Shown piece by piece: positions 8,455 to 16,789 of a DNA stretch of 64,000 bases. The translations under genes were made by a program, and so were the position numbers. Location of the stretch: contig JAILXU010000004.1 of the NCBI GenBank assembly GCA_045430275.1, forward strand, positions 186,001 to 250,000, read 5' to 3'. The number at the start of each line of letters is the position of its first letter. The stretch's first letter is position 1. Origin of the DNA: Oceanobacter sp045430275 (GTDB lineage Bacteria; Pseudomonadota; Gammaproteobacteria; Pseudomonadales; Oceanobacteraceae). Below the pieces are notes generated by a model. It had not been told where the DNA came from. It searched no databases and was given only the letters and a program-made list of their open reading frames with translations.

Positions 8455-9375
8455 ATGTCCAGCTTTTTGGTAACGGGCGGATGTGGTTTTATCGGCTCAC
8501 ACCTTACCGATCAACTATTGGCGGGAGGTCATCGTGTTCGGATTCTGGATGATCTGTCCACAGGGAAGCGCAGCAATGTGTCAGAAGCGTGCGAAATCAT
8601 CGTGGGAGATGTCAGTGATGAGAGCACGGTCAAACAATGCATGGAGGGAATGGATGGTTGTTTTCATCTGGCCGCCATCGCTTCGGTGCAGCGCTCTAAT
8701 GAAGAGTGGGTTCGCACGCATCAGGTCAACCTGACCGGTTCAGTCAATGTGTTTGAAGCCGCAAGAGAAGGAAAGTTACCCGTCGTGTACGCTTCGTCGG
8801 CGGCCGTTTATGGTGATAATCCGAATATGCCTCTGGTGGAGGAAGCCGACCGTTTGTTGATGACGGCTTATGGTGCGGATAAATTCGGTTCTGAGTTGCA
8901 TGGTCGGGTTGCCTCCATAACGCATGGCATTCCAACGGTCGGGCTGCGTTTTTTCAATGTCTATGGGCCGCGACAAGATCCTTCATCACCCTATTCGGGT
9001 GTGATTTCCATTTTTATGGATCGCATTATGTCTGATCAGCCCCTTTCCATCTTTGGTGATGGTTTGCAGACCCGTGATTTTGTTTACGTGGCGGATGTGG
9101 TTCGTTTCTTGATGGCGTCCATGGAACAGGCATCGGAGACACCCAAAGTCTTTAATGTGTGTACCGGCACGTCGGTAACGATCAATGAACTGGCGGACAC
9201 GCTGATCGATATTACGGGGAATGCTGTAGAAATATCGCACCTGGAAGCGCGTAAGGGCGATATTCGTATTTCTCTGGGCAACCCGGAGAAAGCGGCAGCT
9301 GATCTGGGAGTTCGTTCTGAGAATAGCCTGCGTCAAGGGCTTGGAAAGCTGGTGGATTCTGTACGCAGTGTGTAA
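8455..9375 (+). CDS. NAD-dependent nucleotide-sugar epimerase/dehydratase
   Basis: The 306-residue extended SDR protein has the N-terminal Rossmann motif LVTGGCGFIGSHL, a catalytic Ser region VVYASSAAVYG and the Y-x3-K pair in AYGADKFGSE, followed by GLRFFNVYGPRQDP and QTRDFVYVADVV of the GalE/WbpP type. It should interconvert UDP-hexoses such as UDP-GlcNAc/UDP-GalNAc or UDP-Glc/UDP-Gal to supply the polysaccharide enzymes. The exact substrate is not readable. It lies alone on the plus strand inside an otherwise minus-strand locus, with its own sigma-54 promoter and a terminator hairpin after it. RBS AGAGGA sits about eight bases before the ATG. This gene has no counterpart in the V. fischeri syp locus as I know it. 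Confidence 0.87.
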   Translation: MSSFLVTGGCGFIGSHLTDQLLAGGHRVRILDDLSTGKRSNVSEACEIIVGDVSDESTVKQCMEGMDGCFHLAAIASVQRSNEEWVRTHQVNLTGSVNVFEAAREGKLPVVYASSAAVYGDNPNMPLVEEADRLLMTAYGADKFGSELHGRVASITHGIPTVGLRFFNVYGPRQDPSSPYSGVISIFMDRIMSDQPLSIFGDGLQTRDFVYVADVVRFLMASMEQASETPKVFNVCTGTSVTINELADTLIDITGNAVEISHLEARKGDIRISLGNPEKAAADLGVRSENSLRQGLGKLVDSVRSV

Positions 9376-9386
9376 ATGTGTAGTGA

Positions 9387-9416
9387 AGGGCTGACGATTG
9401 TCAGCCCTGTTTGTGT
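9387..9416 (+). terminator. Hairpin between convergent epimerase and sypG-like genes
   Basis: AGGGCTGAC and GTCAGCCCT form a perfect 9-bp stem with a GATT loop (9387-9408), followed by GTTTGTGT. It lies between two convergent stops and probably ends the epimerase transcript. Confidence 0.7.
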
Positions 9417-9456
9417 CGCTACCAAACAGTTTCTGTCATTCAGTGTTTTTTGAAAA

Positions 9457-10857
9457 TCAGGCCACTTCCCAGGCCTGACGTTTTCGATAAATCGTGGAAG
9501 GACTGACTTCCAGCAATGAAGCAGCCTTGGGGATGTTGCCATCACAGACTTCAATCGCTTGTTCAATCGCTTCCCGCTCTATTTCTGCCAAAGGACGTAC
9601 GCTGACTTTACCCTGCTTCGGAGTGGGTTCCGGTTGTGAGGAAATCATCGGGCGACTGGCCAGCGGAGTGCTTGAATGAATCGTGCTGTCCAGCGGTGGG
9701 GGCAGGTGCTCTTCTGAAACCCGTTCACCATCGTGCAATACCACAATATTGCGAATGATATTTTGCAATTGACGCACGTTACCTGGCCAGCGATACGCTT
9801 TGATAAGCTGAATAACCGGTGCACTGAAACCTTCGAATGATTTGTTTTCTTCCTGGGCATATTGCGTCAGGAAATGCAGCCCAATGGCGATGATATCGTC
9901 ATTGCGATTACGCAACGGCGGCAAATGAACCGGAATGACGTGCAGGCGGTAGTAAAGGTCTTCCCGGAAACGACCGGCTTCTACTTCTTTGAGTGGGTCC
10001 TTGTTGGTTGCGCAGATAAAGCGAATATCAACATCAACCTCTTTGCTGCCACCCACTTTCTGAAACCGGCCTGTCTGAATAAATCGCAGCAGTTTGGTCT
10101 GCAAATCCAGATCCATTTCACAGATTTCGTCAAGAAACAGGGTGCCACCATCTGCTTGCAGAGCCGCACCTTTTCGGTCTGTCGCTGCGCCAGTGAACGC
10201 GCCTTTTACATGGCCGAAAATTTCACTTTCCATCAGGTCTCGGGGAATGGCACCACAGTTCAGGGCAACAAACGGCTTGTCAGTACGCTGGCTCTGTTGA
10301 TGGATGGCTTCGGCACAGACTTCCTTGCCAGTGCCGCTTTCACCGGTGATAAAGACGGTTGCTTTGCTGGTGGCTGCAGAATCAATGATGCGATACACCG
10401 CTTGCATGGGCAGGCTGGAGCCAATGAAGCCGTGGTAATGATCACGCTCGAAAGTCGTGCGAATGTCTTCGACCAGATGCTTTAAACGTGTGCGTTCCAG
10501 CAGGTTATGCACGCTGGTACGCAAACGGCTGGCCGTGATGGGCTTTTCCAGAAAATCATCGGCACCGATGCGCATGACATCAACGGCAATATCGACCGAA
10601 CCATGGGCGGTAACGATGATGACTGAAAGGGGAAAACCTTCGTCTCGAATCCACTGCAAGATATCCTGACCATTCATGTCAGGCAGTTTCAAATCCAGAA
10701 GCACAAGTTGAGGTGTGTTGTGCTGAATGGCTTCCATGGCATCCTTGCCGGATTCAACCAATGTAAGTTCAATTGGCTCATTTTTCAGGTATTGACTGTA
10801 AAGATTGGCCAAGGGTTTGGAATCTTCAACAATCAATACATGGGGTGTGTCCCGCAT
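9457..10857 (-). CDS. sypG: Sigma-54-dependent response regulator, SypG-like
   Basis: The 466-residue protein has the full NtrC-type layout: receiver domain (residues 1-120) with acidic EDS near residue 11, phospho-acceptor Asp55 in LVLLDLKLPDMNG and the switch Lys in FLEKP; AAA+ domain (about 140-375) with Walker A GESGTGKE, the sigma-54 contact loop GAFTGA, Walker B GGTLFLDE and arginine-finger region FREDLYYRL; and a Fis-type helix-turn-helix at the end (GNIPKAASLLEVSPSTIYRK). It should activate sigma-54 promoters when phosphorylated. The neighbouring hybrid kinase is the obvious phosphodonor. Order (kinase then this regulator, then glycosyltransferases) equals sypF-sypG in V. fischeri. 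It is also close in architecture to PrsR of PEP-CTERM exopolysaccharide clusters, but no exosortase or PEP-CTERM gene is visible here. Confidence 0.88.
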   Translation of the reverse strand: MRDTPHVLIVEDSKPLANLYSQYLKNEPIELTLVESGKDAMEAIQHNTPQLVLLDLKLPDMNGQDILQWIRDEGFPLSVIIVTAHGSVDIAVDVMRIGADDFLEKPITASRLRTSVHNLLERTRLKHLVEDIRTTFERDHYHGFIGSSLPMQAVYRIIDSAATSKATVFITGESGTGKEVCAEAIHQQSQRTDKPFVALNCGAIPRDLMESEIFGHVKGAFTGAATDRKGAALQADGGTLFLDEICEMDLDLQTKLLRFIQTGRFQKVGGSKEVDVDIRFICATNKDPLKEVEAGRFREDLYYRLHVIPVHLPPLRNRNDDIIAIGLHFLTQYAQEENKSFEGFSAPVIQLIKAYRWPGNVRQLQNIIRNIVVLHDGERVSEEHLPPPLDSTIHSSTPLASRPMISSQPEPTPKQGKVSVRPLAEIEREAIEQAIEVCDGNIPKAASLLEVSPSTIYRKRQAWEVA

Positions 10858-10964
10858 CGGTAGCTAGCTCCTGGGTTCCTTCGGATTCGATCATACTGAC
10901 AAGCTTGTGAGTGTATGATGCTACGCGGCGGGCGGTTCGGCAATCTCAAAAACAGACTTGCGGG

Positions 10965-13900
10965 TTAAATCAGTGTTTTTCGATGCTCAACCAATTGTCC
11001 AATCGATGTGTGAGCGATGTCTGGAAAGAAGCTGGCCATTCTGAAGGCTTCATCAAATTGCTTTTCCTGACACAGTCGTTCAATTTCCCGTGACAATCTG
11101 AAGAGACGCATATTCCCATGAGCACCGGCGCTGCTGCCAATTGTATGTACCTCAAAGCTGAGCACATCAATGTCATTGGTCTGAATGGCGGTTTCGATAC
11201 GTTGAATGCGGTGCTCGGCATCACCGGAGTAGAGTTCAATCAGTTCTGGCACTAACTCAGGTGAGGTGTCTTCAGCCAGTTGTGTCAGTACGCTGAAGTC
11301 AATAATTGGTGCATCATCAATATCCGGAAGTCCCGTCATGTTTGTATTTCTCATTCGGTTGGATGTGTCTGTGGTGTCCAGTGGCTCATCGTTGCTGTTT
11401 GCAGTGGCGTTGGACAACGTATTGTGAGGGAGATTGTTCAGCCAATGGCTGATACAAGCCAGCATTTTTGTCCGATTAACCGGTTTGGTCAGGTAATCGT
11501 CCATTCCTTGCTCAATAAAGCGCTCTTTGTCACCACTTAATGCGTGGGCAGTGACAGCGATAATGGGAATCTGACAGGCTGGTTGCGGCAGCGCACGAAT
11601 ATTGGCGGTGGCCTGAAGCCCGTCTACAACGGGCATGGATATGTCCATCAATACCAGATCGTAGGTGTTCTGGCTCACCATCTGAGTGGCTTCTTCGCCG
11701 TTATGGGCAATATCGACTTGCAGCCCCGCCTTGGTCAGTAGTGTACGAATCACCAGTTGGTTGGCGGGATTGTCTTCCGCCAGCAGAATGCGGCTATCCG
11801 ATGGAAATTCCAGGCTCGGATTCTGGTCTGAATGACCGGCTTCTGCTGACTCAGTGTCAGTTGATGGTGGCGATTGCAGTGTGGGAGGTGCTGGTAACCA
11901 GAACCAGAAACGGCTGCCCTGGCCAGGTTGGCTTTCCACACCAAGTTGACCGCCCATCAAATGAATCAGGCGTTTACAAATAGACAGCCCCAACCCGGAG
12001 CCTTCCTGACGACGGGAAGGGGATTGGTCAATCATGGAAAACTCGTCGAACAGGCTGTCTATGTGCTCTTTGGCAATGCCAATGCCACTGTCTTCCACGC
12101 TGAAACAAAGGCCTGCTTGCTGTTCATGCGTGTGCGGTTCTACAAGAATGGTGATATGACCTTCATGTGTAAACTTGAGAGCATTTGAGAGCAGGTTTAA
12201 TAGTACCTGTTTCAGTCGTTCAGGATCGGTTGTGATGTGTTCGGAGACCTGATTAGAAATTGAGAGATTCAGGGTTAATTGCCGGGTTTCTGTCAGAGGG
12301 CGCATCATTTCATGCACCTGATGCAGTAACGGGGTGAGCGCTACTTGTCGCGGCTCCAGTTTCAGCTTGCCAGCCTCCATGCGAGAGTAATCCAGAATAT
12401 CGTTGATCACTGTCAGTAGGTGTTCTGCGGAAGACGTGGCGGTGTTGATGTATTCCAGTTGTTCGTGATTGATGTTGGATGACTTGAGAATCCCCAAAAT
12501 GCCCATGACGCCATTCAGGGGCGTGCGTATTTCATGGCTCATAGTGGCCAGAAAGCGGCTTTTGGCGGCGCTGGCTTGCTCGGCTTCCGTGCGCGCCTGC
12601 TGTAGATGCCGCTCATTTTCTTTTTGTTCACTGATGTCGACAGAGTGGGCAACAAAGTGGGTAATAGTGCCGGTATCATCACGGACGGCGCTGATATTCA
12701 GATGTTCTGGGTACACTTCGCCATTCTTGCGGCGGTTGTAAATCTCCCCTTGCCATCGACCTTCTTGTTCGAGGGCCGTTTTCATCAACTGGAAGAATCG
12801 CTCATCGTGTTTTCCAGCGGCGAGAATACCAGGGTCTTTACCGATGACTTCATCAGGCTGATAGCCTGTGATATGTGTGAAAGCCTGGTTAACCCGAATG
12901 ATGCTGCCGGTGGCGTTGGTGATGAAAATGGCTTCTGTGGATTCAAACGCATGAGCTGCCAGCCGGAGTTCTGTTTCATGGCGGCGACGCTCGGTGATAT
13001 CTCGCAGATAGACAACGATCAATTGTCCCGATTCTCCGGGAATGCTCGAAAGGGCGATTTCAATGGGAATCTGGCTGCCATCCCAGGTGATTGCATGACT
13101 GTTCAGGCGCAAGCCATGATCGCGTGAACGCTGCGGCTGACTGCGTATGCTGGCTAATTCGTGAAGGTGGTCGGTGAACTCCGGAAGCAGGGCGCGAGTG
13201 ACGGGCTGATGAAGCAATTCTTGCGCTGGCCAGCCGGTCATGTCGGTAATCGCATCGTTGCAGTGAACAATCAACCCTTGTCGATCAATGGTCACAATAG
13301 CATCCAGAGAGGCGCTGAGAATGGCCTGGTGTTTGGCCTCTCCGGATTTGGCAAAGCGCAGAGCACGTTTCAGTTCCGAGTCATTATCCATCAGGCGCGT
13401 GGAGAGCGTATTAAACGCCGCCGCTAATTTGGACAGCTCTCCTTCGCCCGGTACTGGCAGCTGAATACCAGGGCCGTTCTGACAGACATGCTCAAGGGCC
13501 TGAGTGATGTTGATCAGGCGGTGACTCAAATAGCTGCTGATCAGTATTGCGATCAGAATAACCACCGCAATTTCGATGCCCAGAAGGATAAACACCCAAT
13601 CTCGAATATCTTCCTGATATTGCACCAGGGATGCGGTGGATAATCCAAGATTCAATTGACCAGGCGACCCCTTTTCCATAGGGATGGTGTGCTGCAGATG
13701 ATAAAAGCCGTTGTGGAAGCGATTTCTTGGATGTTGATCCAATTGTCTTAATAGGGATTCCGGGCCGATTTCAGCCAGTAGGCGTTCATCTGTGCGTATT
13801 GTGATGTAGCTGATATCCGGGAGCATGCTGGCAGCTCGCACGGAGCGGTGAAGTTCGGAAGTATCAATACTGTCCAGCGCATTGATAGCCAGTGCATTGG

Positions 13901-14087
13901 TGCTGAGTTGCGATAATTGCTGCGCAATGGCCTTGCCTTGCTGAACCAGTTGCTGTTCACGGGAAGAGTGAAGCAGCTCCAGGCTGATCAATGCCATAAG
14001 CAACAATAGCAATGTCTGAAGCAGCACAAAGCCTGCAACAATCTTCAGTCTAAAACTCAATACGATTCCCCGGTCGTGTGCATCCAT
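10965..14087 (-). CDS. sypF: Hybrid sensor histidine kinase with REC and HPt, SypF-like
   Basis: The 1040-residue inner-membrane sensor has TM1 at about 14-36, a periplasmic loop of about 125 residues, TM2 at about 165-187, HAMP, two PAS domains (about 253-365 and 377-490), HisKA with His518 in MSHEIRTPLNG, and HATPase with LLNLLSNALKFT and SGIGIAKE / GSGLGLSI boxes. A receiver domain follows (ILLAEDNPANQ, phospho-acceptor Asp in LVLMDISMP), then a C-terminal HPt with His981 in EVHTIGSSAG. The phosphate should pass His-Asp-His to the receiver of the regulator encoded 107 bases downstream. V. fischeri SypF also has a C-terminal HPt. The two PAS domains suggest cytoplasmic sensing besides the periplasmic loop; the ligand is unknown. 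The upstream gap of 445 bases suggests its own promoter. Confidence 0.88.
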   Translation of the reverse strand: MDAHDRGIVLSFRLKIVAGFVLLQTLLLLLMALISLELLHSSREQQLVQQGKAIAQQLSQLSTNALAINALDSIDTSELHRSVRAASMLPDISYITIRTDERLLAEIGPESLLRQLDQHPRNRFHNGFYHLQHTIPMEKGSPGQLNLGLSTASLVQYQEDIRDWVFILLGIEIAVVILIAILISSYLSHRLINITQALEHVCQNGPGIQLPVPGEGELSKLAAAFNTLSTRLMDNDSELKRALRFAKSGEAKHQAILSASLDAIVTIDRQGLIVHCNDAITDMTGWPAQELLHQPVTRALLPEFTDHLHELASIRSQPQRSRDHGLRLNSHAITWDGSQIPIEIALSSIPGESGQLIVVYLRDITERRRHETELRLAAHAFESTEAIFITNATGSIIRVNQAFTHITGYQPDEVIGKDPGILAAGKHDERFFQLMKTALEQEGRWQGEIYNRRKNGEVYPEHLNISAVRDDTGTITHFVAHSVDISEQKENERHLQQARTEAEQASAAKSRFLATMSHEIRTPLNGVMGILGILKSSNINHEQLEYINTATSSAEHLLTVINDILDYSRMEAGKLKLEPRQVALTPLLHQVHEMMRPLTETRQLTLNLSISNQVSEHITTDPERLKQVLLNLLSNALKFTHEGHITILVEPHTHEQQAGLCFSVEDSGIGIAKEHIDSLFDEFSMIDQSPSRRQEGSGLGLSICKRLIHLMGGQLGVESQPGQGSRFWFWLPAPPTLQSPPSTDTESAEAGHSDQNPSLEFPSDSRILLAEDNPANQLVIRTLLTKAGLQVDIAHNGEEATQMVSQNTYDLVLMDISMPVVDGLQATANIRALPQPACQIPIIAVTAHALSGDKERFIEQGMDDYLTKPVNRTKMLACISHWLNNLPHNTLSNATANSNDEPLDTTDTSNRMRNTNMTGLPDIDDAPIIDFSVLTQLAEDTSPELVPELIELYSGDAEHRIQRIETAIQTNDIDVLSFEVHTIGSSAGAHGNMRLFRLSREIERLCQEKQFDEAFRMASFFPDIAHTSIGQLVEHRKTLI

Positions 14088-14436
14088 GGAAAATCCAGCG
14101 ATACGATGCTGTTGTTATTACCGCTGTCGGGTTGATAAAAAAACAGTTGTTCATTCCCTTGTTAACAGAACTTCCAGTATAGGCATTTCCTATCTAAATG
14201 CTTCCTGAGTTATCGCAGTGTAGCGCTGAATCCTGGTGCATTTGTGTTTGAAATCTTGGCAATGCCTGCAGGTATTGAGGTGAAACAGGAACACGCTGAT
14301 ATTCGAACAAGCAGGTAACATGCCGAATAATTCGTGTCTTTAATGTTTTACAGGTCAGGAATGAATCAGCAGAAGTTATTCCCTTCCAGATGGTTATAAC
14401 AGGTGCGAATGCCATCTGATATGTGCAAGTTGAAAT

Positions 14437-14457
14437 GCATTTTGCGATGCAAAATGC
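14437..14457. repeat. Perfect 21-bp palindromic element (9-3-9)
   Basis: GCATTTTGC and GCAAAATGC are perfect 9-bp complementary arms separated by GAT. There is no T-tract on either side, so a regulator-binding site is as likely as a terminator. Confidence 0.5.
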
Positions 14458-14500
14458 GAATCATAAGGCGACAAAACCTTCTCAAGGTAAAGAAAGCCAT

Positions 14501-14518
14501 ATCCAATCTTTATTGGAT
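14501..14518 (-). terminator. Hairpin after the sypE-like gene
   Basis: ATCCAAT and ATTGGAT pair perfectly around a 4-base loop, 15 bases past the stop of the minus-strand gene. On the minus strand it is followed by ATGGCTTTCTTT, a weak U-rich run. A weak terminator or attenuator is the best reading. Confidence 0.4.
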
Positions 14519-14532
14519 AAAGTGAGCTGTCA

Positions 14533-16071
14533 TCAGGAAGGTGTACCTGGCTCCAGCAAAAGCAACAGGGTGTCGTCGTTGGGTGGGGTGCCTGCCAGCT
14601 CATCAAATGTGTTCATAACCTGATCAATGGCTTGGTTGATTGGCAGGTGCAACGTGTTCTGCAGTTCTTTTTTGATTTCTTCTTCGAGGTGATGGCGACC
14701 TTCGTTGTTGTCGGCTGATTCGTACAGCCCATCTGTGAAAATGGCCAGTCGTTCAGAACCGTTCAATTGCAGCGTGACAGCGTCGTATTGAATATCGCTA
14801 ATCAGCCCCGGCAGCATGCCGCCAACCGATACTTCTTCGACGCTGGATGTTGTGATGTGAAGTGGGGAGGGGTGGCCAGCACTGGACAGAGTGATGCGGC
14901 CTGACGGCTCCAGTGCCATGGTGCAGCATGTCAGGGTGATTTGACTGAGCAGTTCGTCTTCATACGCACAATCCGACAGGCTTTGCAGCAGTTTGGGTGG
15001 CGTGGCGTCGTCGCTGCTCATGGTGGACATCAGTCCCCGCAAGTATCCGCCATATGCGTAGGAAAAAAACTTGGAAACCTCGTCATGCCCCATGATGTCG
15101 ATGAGTGCCAATAAAAGATGGCTATCAAAGTCCTTTTGTAAAATCATGTCACCACCACCCACACCAGTATTGCGGCTGCGCACCTGCAGGTTCCAGTGGT
15201 GCGCCTGTTCAGGTGCTGTTGGGCGCATGGAAGCGCTGATGCGGGAATTAATGCGACTGGTGAGCTGTTTGTAGATTTGCTTGGAGCGCTCCAGGACACG
15301 GTCAATGGTCTGGATCAGCAATGCCTTGTTAACAGGTTTGATCAGGTAGTCATCAATTCCCATGCCCACGGCCTGAGCCTGGGTTTCGGCACTGCTCTCT
15401 GATGTCAGAAAGATAAAAGGAGTGATATTGGTCAGATCATCTTCAGCCAGTTTCTCTCGCAAGCTGATGCCGCTCATGCCAGGCATACGAATATCAGACA
15501 GCACCAGATCAACATCTTGTACTCGAATCAGCTTGATTGCGGCTTCACCGTCTTCAACACTCAGGGTATTAAAGCCGCTGGCCAGATAGGCTTCGTATAA
15601 GCGGCGTTGACTGGGGTCGTCTTCGACAATCAATACTGTTGGTTTATGCAGTCGATCCGGTTGATTCCAAATCAGTCGCAAGGTGTTGTATTGGCCGGTG
15701 TGCGTGCCCGCTTCATAGTGAATATTGTCACTTAATGCTTTTATCAGGCCAATGCCGCGACCACCTTCGTCCTCTGAAAACATGTCAAGTACGTTGTCGC
15801 ACTCAAATTCAAGCGGGTCCCAGGCGTCACCATTATCTTCGAGACTCAGCCACCACCCTTGAGTGTTGCGGCCAAAAGCCACCTTGAACCAGGTAGCGGA
15901 GGGGTTGTGTTCAATGACGTTGGTGACGACTTCGGACAAACACAATTCCATGTTATTTCTGAGCGTCCGGCCTGGTACGCTGATCTTGATTACCTCGGTG
16001 AGCAGCTTGCGCACTTTTCTGATGGCATGCAATTCAGCGGAGTGTTCGGTGTTCAGCAGTAATACGTCCAT
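14533..16071 (-). CDS. sypE: RsbW-type kinase - receiver - SpoIIE/PP2C phosphatase, SypE-like
   Basis: The 512-residue cytoplasmic protein joins three domains. Residues about 10-135 are an anti-sigma-factor-type HATPase (N-box ELCLSEVVTNVIEHN with Asn51, DNGDAWDP, GGRGIGLIKALSD). Residues about 145-265 are a receiver (VEDDPSQ, phospho-acceptor Asp193 in LVLSDIRMPGMSG, Lys in YLIKPV). Residues about 285-510 are a SpoIIE-type PP2C phosphatase (GGGDMIL, LIDIMGHD, SSAGHPSPLH, FTDGLYES). This is the layout of V. fischeri SypE, which phosphorylates and dephosphorylates the STAS protein SypA; which activity wins depends on the receiver. The STAS partner is encoded four genes upstream. All metal-binding aspartates of the phosphatase and the ATP-lid glycines look intact, so both opposing activities are plausible. 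Confidence 0.88.
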   Translation of the reverse strand: MDVLLLNTEHSAELHAIRKVRKLLTEVIKISVPGRTLRNNMELCLSEVVTNVIEHNPSATWFKVAFGRNTQGWWLSLEDNGDAWDPLEFECDNVLDMFSEDEGGRGIGLIKALSDNIHYEAGTHTGQYNTLRLIWNQPDRLHKPTVLIVEDDPSQRRLYEAYLASGFNTLSVEDGEAAIKLIRVQDVDLVLSDIRMPGMSGISLREKLAEDDLTNITPFIFLTSESSAETQAQAVGMGIDDYLIKPVNKALLIQTIDRVLERSKQIYKQLTSRINSRISASMRPTAPEQAHHWNLQVRSRNTGVGGGDMILQKDFDSHLLLALIDIMGHDEVSKFFSYAYGGYLRGLMSTMSSDDATPPKLLQSLSDCAYEDELLSQITLTCCTMALEPSGRITLSSAGHPSPLHITTSSVEEVSVGGMLPGLISDIQYDAVTLQLNGSERLAIFTDGLYESADNNEGRHHLEEEIKKELQNTLHLPINQAIDQVMNTFDELAGTPPNDDTLLLLLEPGTPS

Positions 16072-16078
16072 GATGCTC

Positions 16079-16789
16079 TCAAAGGTCGATGGATAACAGG
16101 CGGCTGTTACGGAAGTGATTCTTCAGGCGTCGTTTGATGGGGCCAAGAAAACCGGGCAAGCGGTCAACCTCACGCACCAGTTCATCTTTCAATGGCGGGT
16201 TTTCCTTGTCATTCAGTACCGTGCCCATCAGACGACAGCCTGAAGATTCGAGGGCTTTGACGGCAGAAGCCACCATTGTCTCTGTCGTGCTGCCTGCCAG
16301 TACCACCATGACGCAGCCATCGCAGGCTGAGGCAATGTGTTCAGGTGGAATGTTATTGGCATTGACGCGACTGATCGGAGACGTATCAAATATGATGGTT
16401 TCGTAATCGCGATGCCACTCATTGATGCATTGTTCAATCATGCCGGGGCGGCGTAATTGCATGATGTGGTCGCGTTTGGTTGGAGCAGGGACACCCGTCA
16501 AAGCAACATCGTGTTCTGATGTGCTGACCAGTTGGGGTGTGGTGGGAACAGGCTTGTCCAGTGTCGGCAGCTCAAGGTCGATGCTACTGAGGCTGGGTCG
16601 GTACAGGTTCATATCAACCAGTAGCGTCTTTTTCCCCGCCAGCAGGCTGCGTTGTGCCAGAGCAACGGCGATTGACGTAACGCCTTCCCCTGCATTGGCA
16701 GACACCACCGCCAAAGACTCTTTGCCGCTGGTCATGCAGTGCCGGTAGATTTGCTCGATTTCCATATTGAGTGGTGGGATATTCATCAC
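16079..16789 (-). CDS. sypD: CpsD/CapB-like ATPase with altered P-loop, SypD-like
   Basis: The 236-residue protein resembles the cytoplasmic half of bacterial tyrosine kinases that control chain length: VVSANAGEGVTSIAVALAQ at about residue 28, LLVDMNLYRPS (Walker A' region) and TIIFDTSPISRVN (Walker B region). The P-loop reads GEGVTS where the family has GEGKS/T, so the lysine that contacts ATP phosphate is a valine. There is no tyrosine cluster at the C-terminus (it ends RNSRLLSIDL). It may therefore act as a scaffold or a weak ATPase, not an autokinase. The start overlaps the export gene stop as ATGA, and it lies seven bases before the sypE-like gene. Confidence 0.82.
   Translation of the reverse strand: MMNIPPLNMEIEQIYRHCMTSGKESLAVVSANAGEGVTSIAVALAQRSLLAGKKTLLVDMNLYRPSLSSIDLELPTLDKPVPTTPQLVSTSEHDVALTGVPAPTKRDHIMQLRRPGMIEQCINEWHRDYETIIFDTSPISRVNANNIPPEHIASACDGCVMVVLAGSTTETMVASAVKALESSGCRLMGTVLNDKENPPLKDELVREVDRLPGFLGPIKRRLKNHFRNSRLLSIDL

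Larger units (their letters stand above)
14088..14532. other. 445-bp intergenic gap inside the syp-like regulatory genes
   Basis: The gap is AT-richer than the genes around it and no open frame in it looks coding. It contains two perfect inverted repeats (14437-14457 and 14501-14518). It probably holds the end of the transcript from sypA-E and a promoter for the hybrid kinase. No clear -10/-35 or -24/-12 pair was found. Confidence 0.7.

Noticed and set aside
9457..14087. PEP-CTERM/exosortase regulatory pair (PrsR/PrsK)
   Set aside because: The regulator architecture is similar, but the kinase is an HPt-bearing hybrid, and the neighbouring STAS, OmpA and SpoIIE genes fit the syp locus. No exosortase is present.
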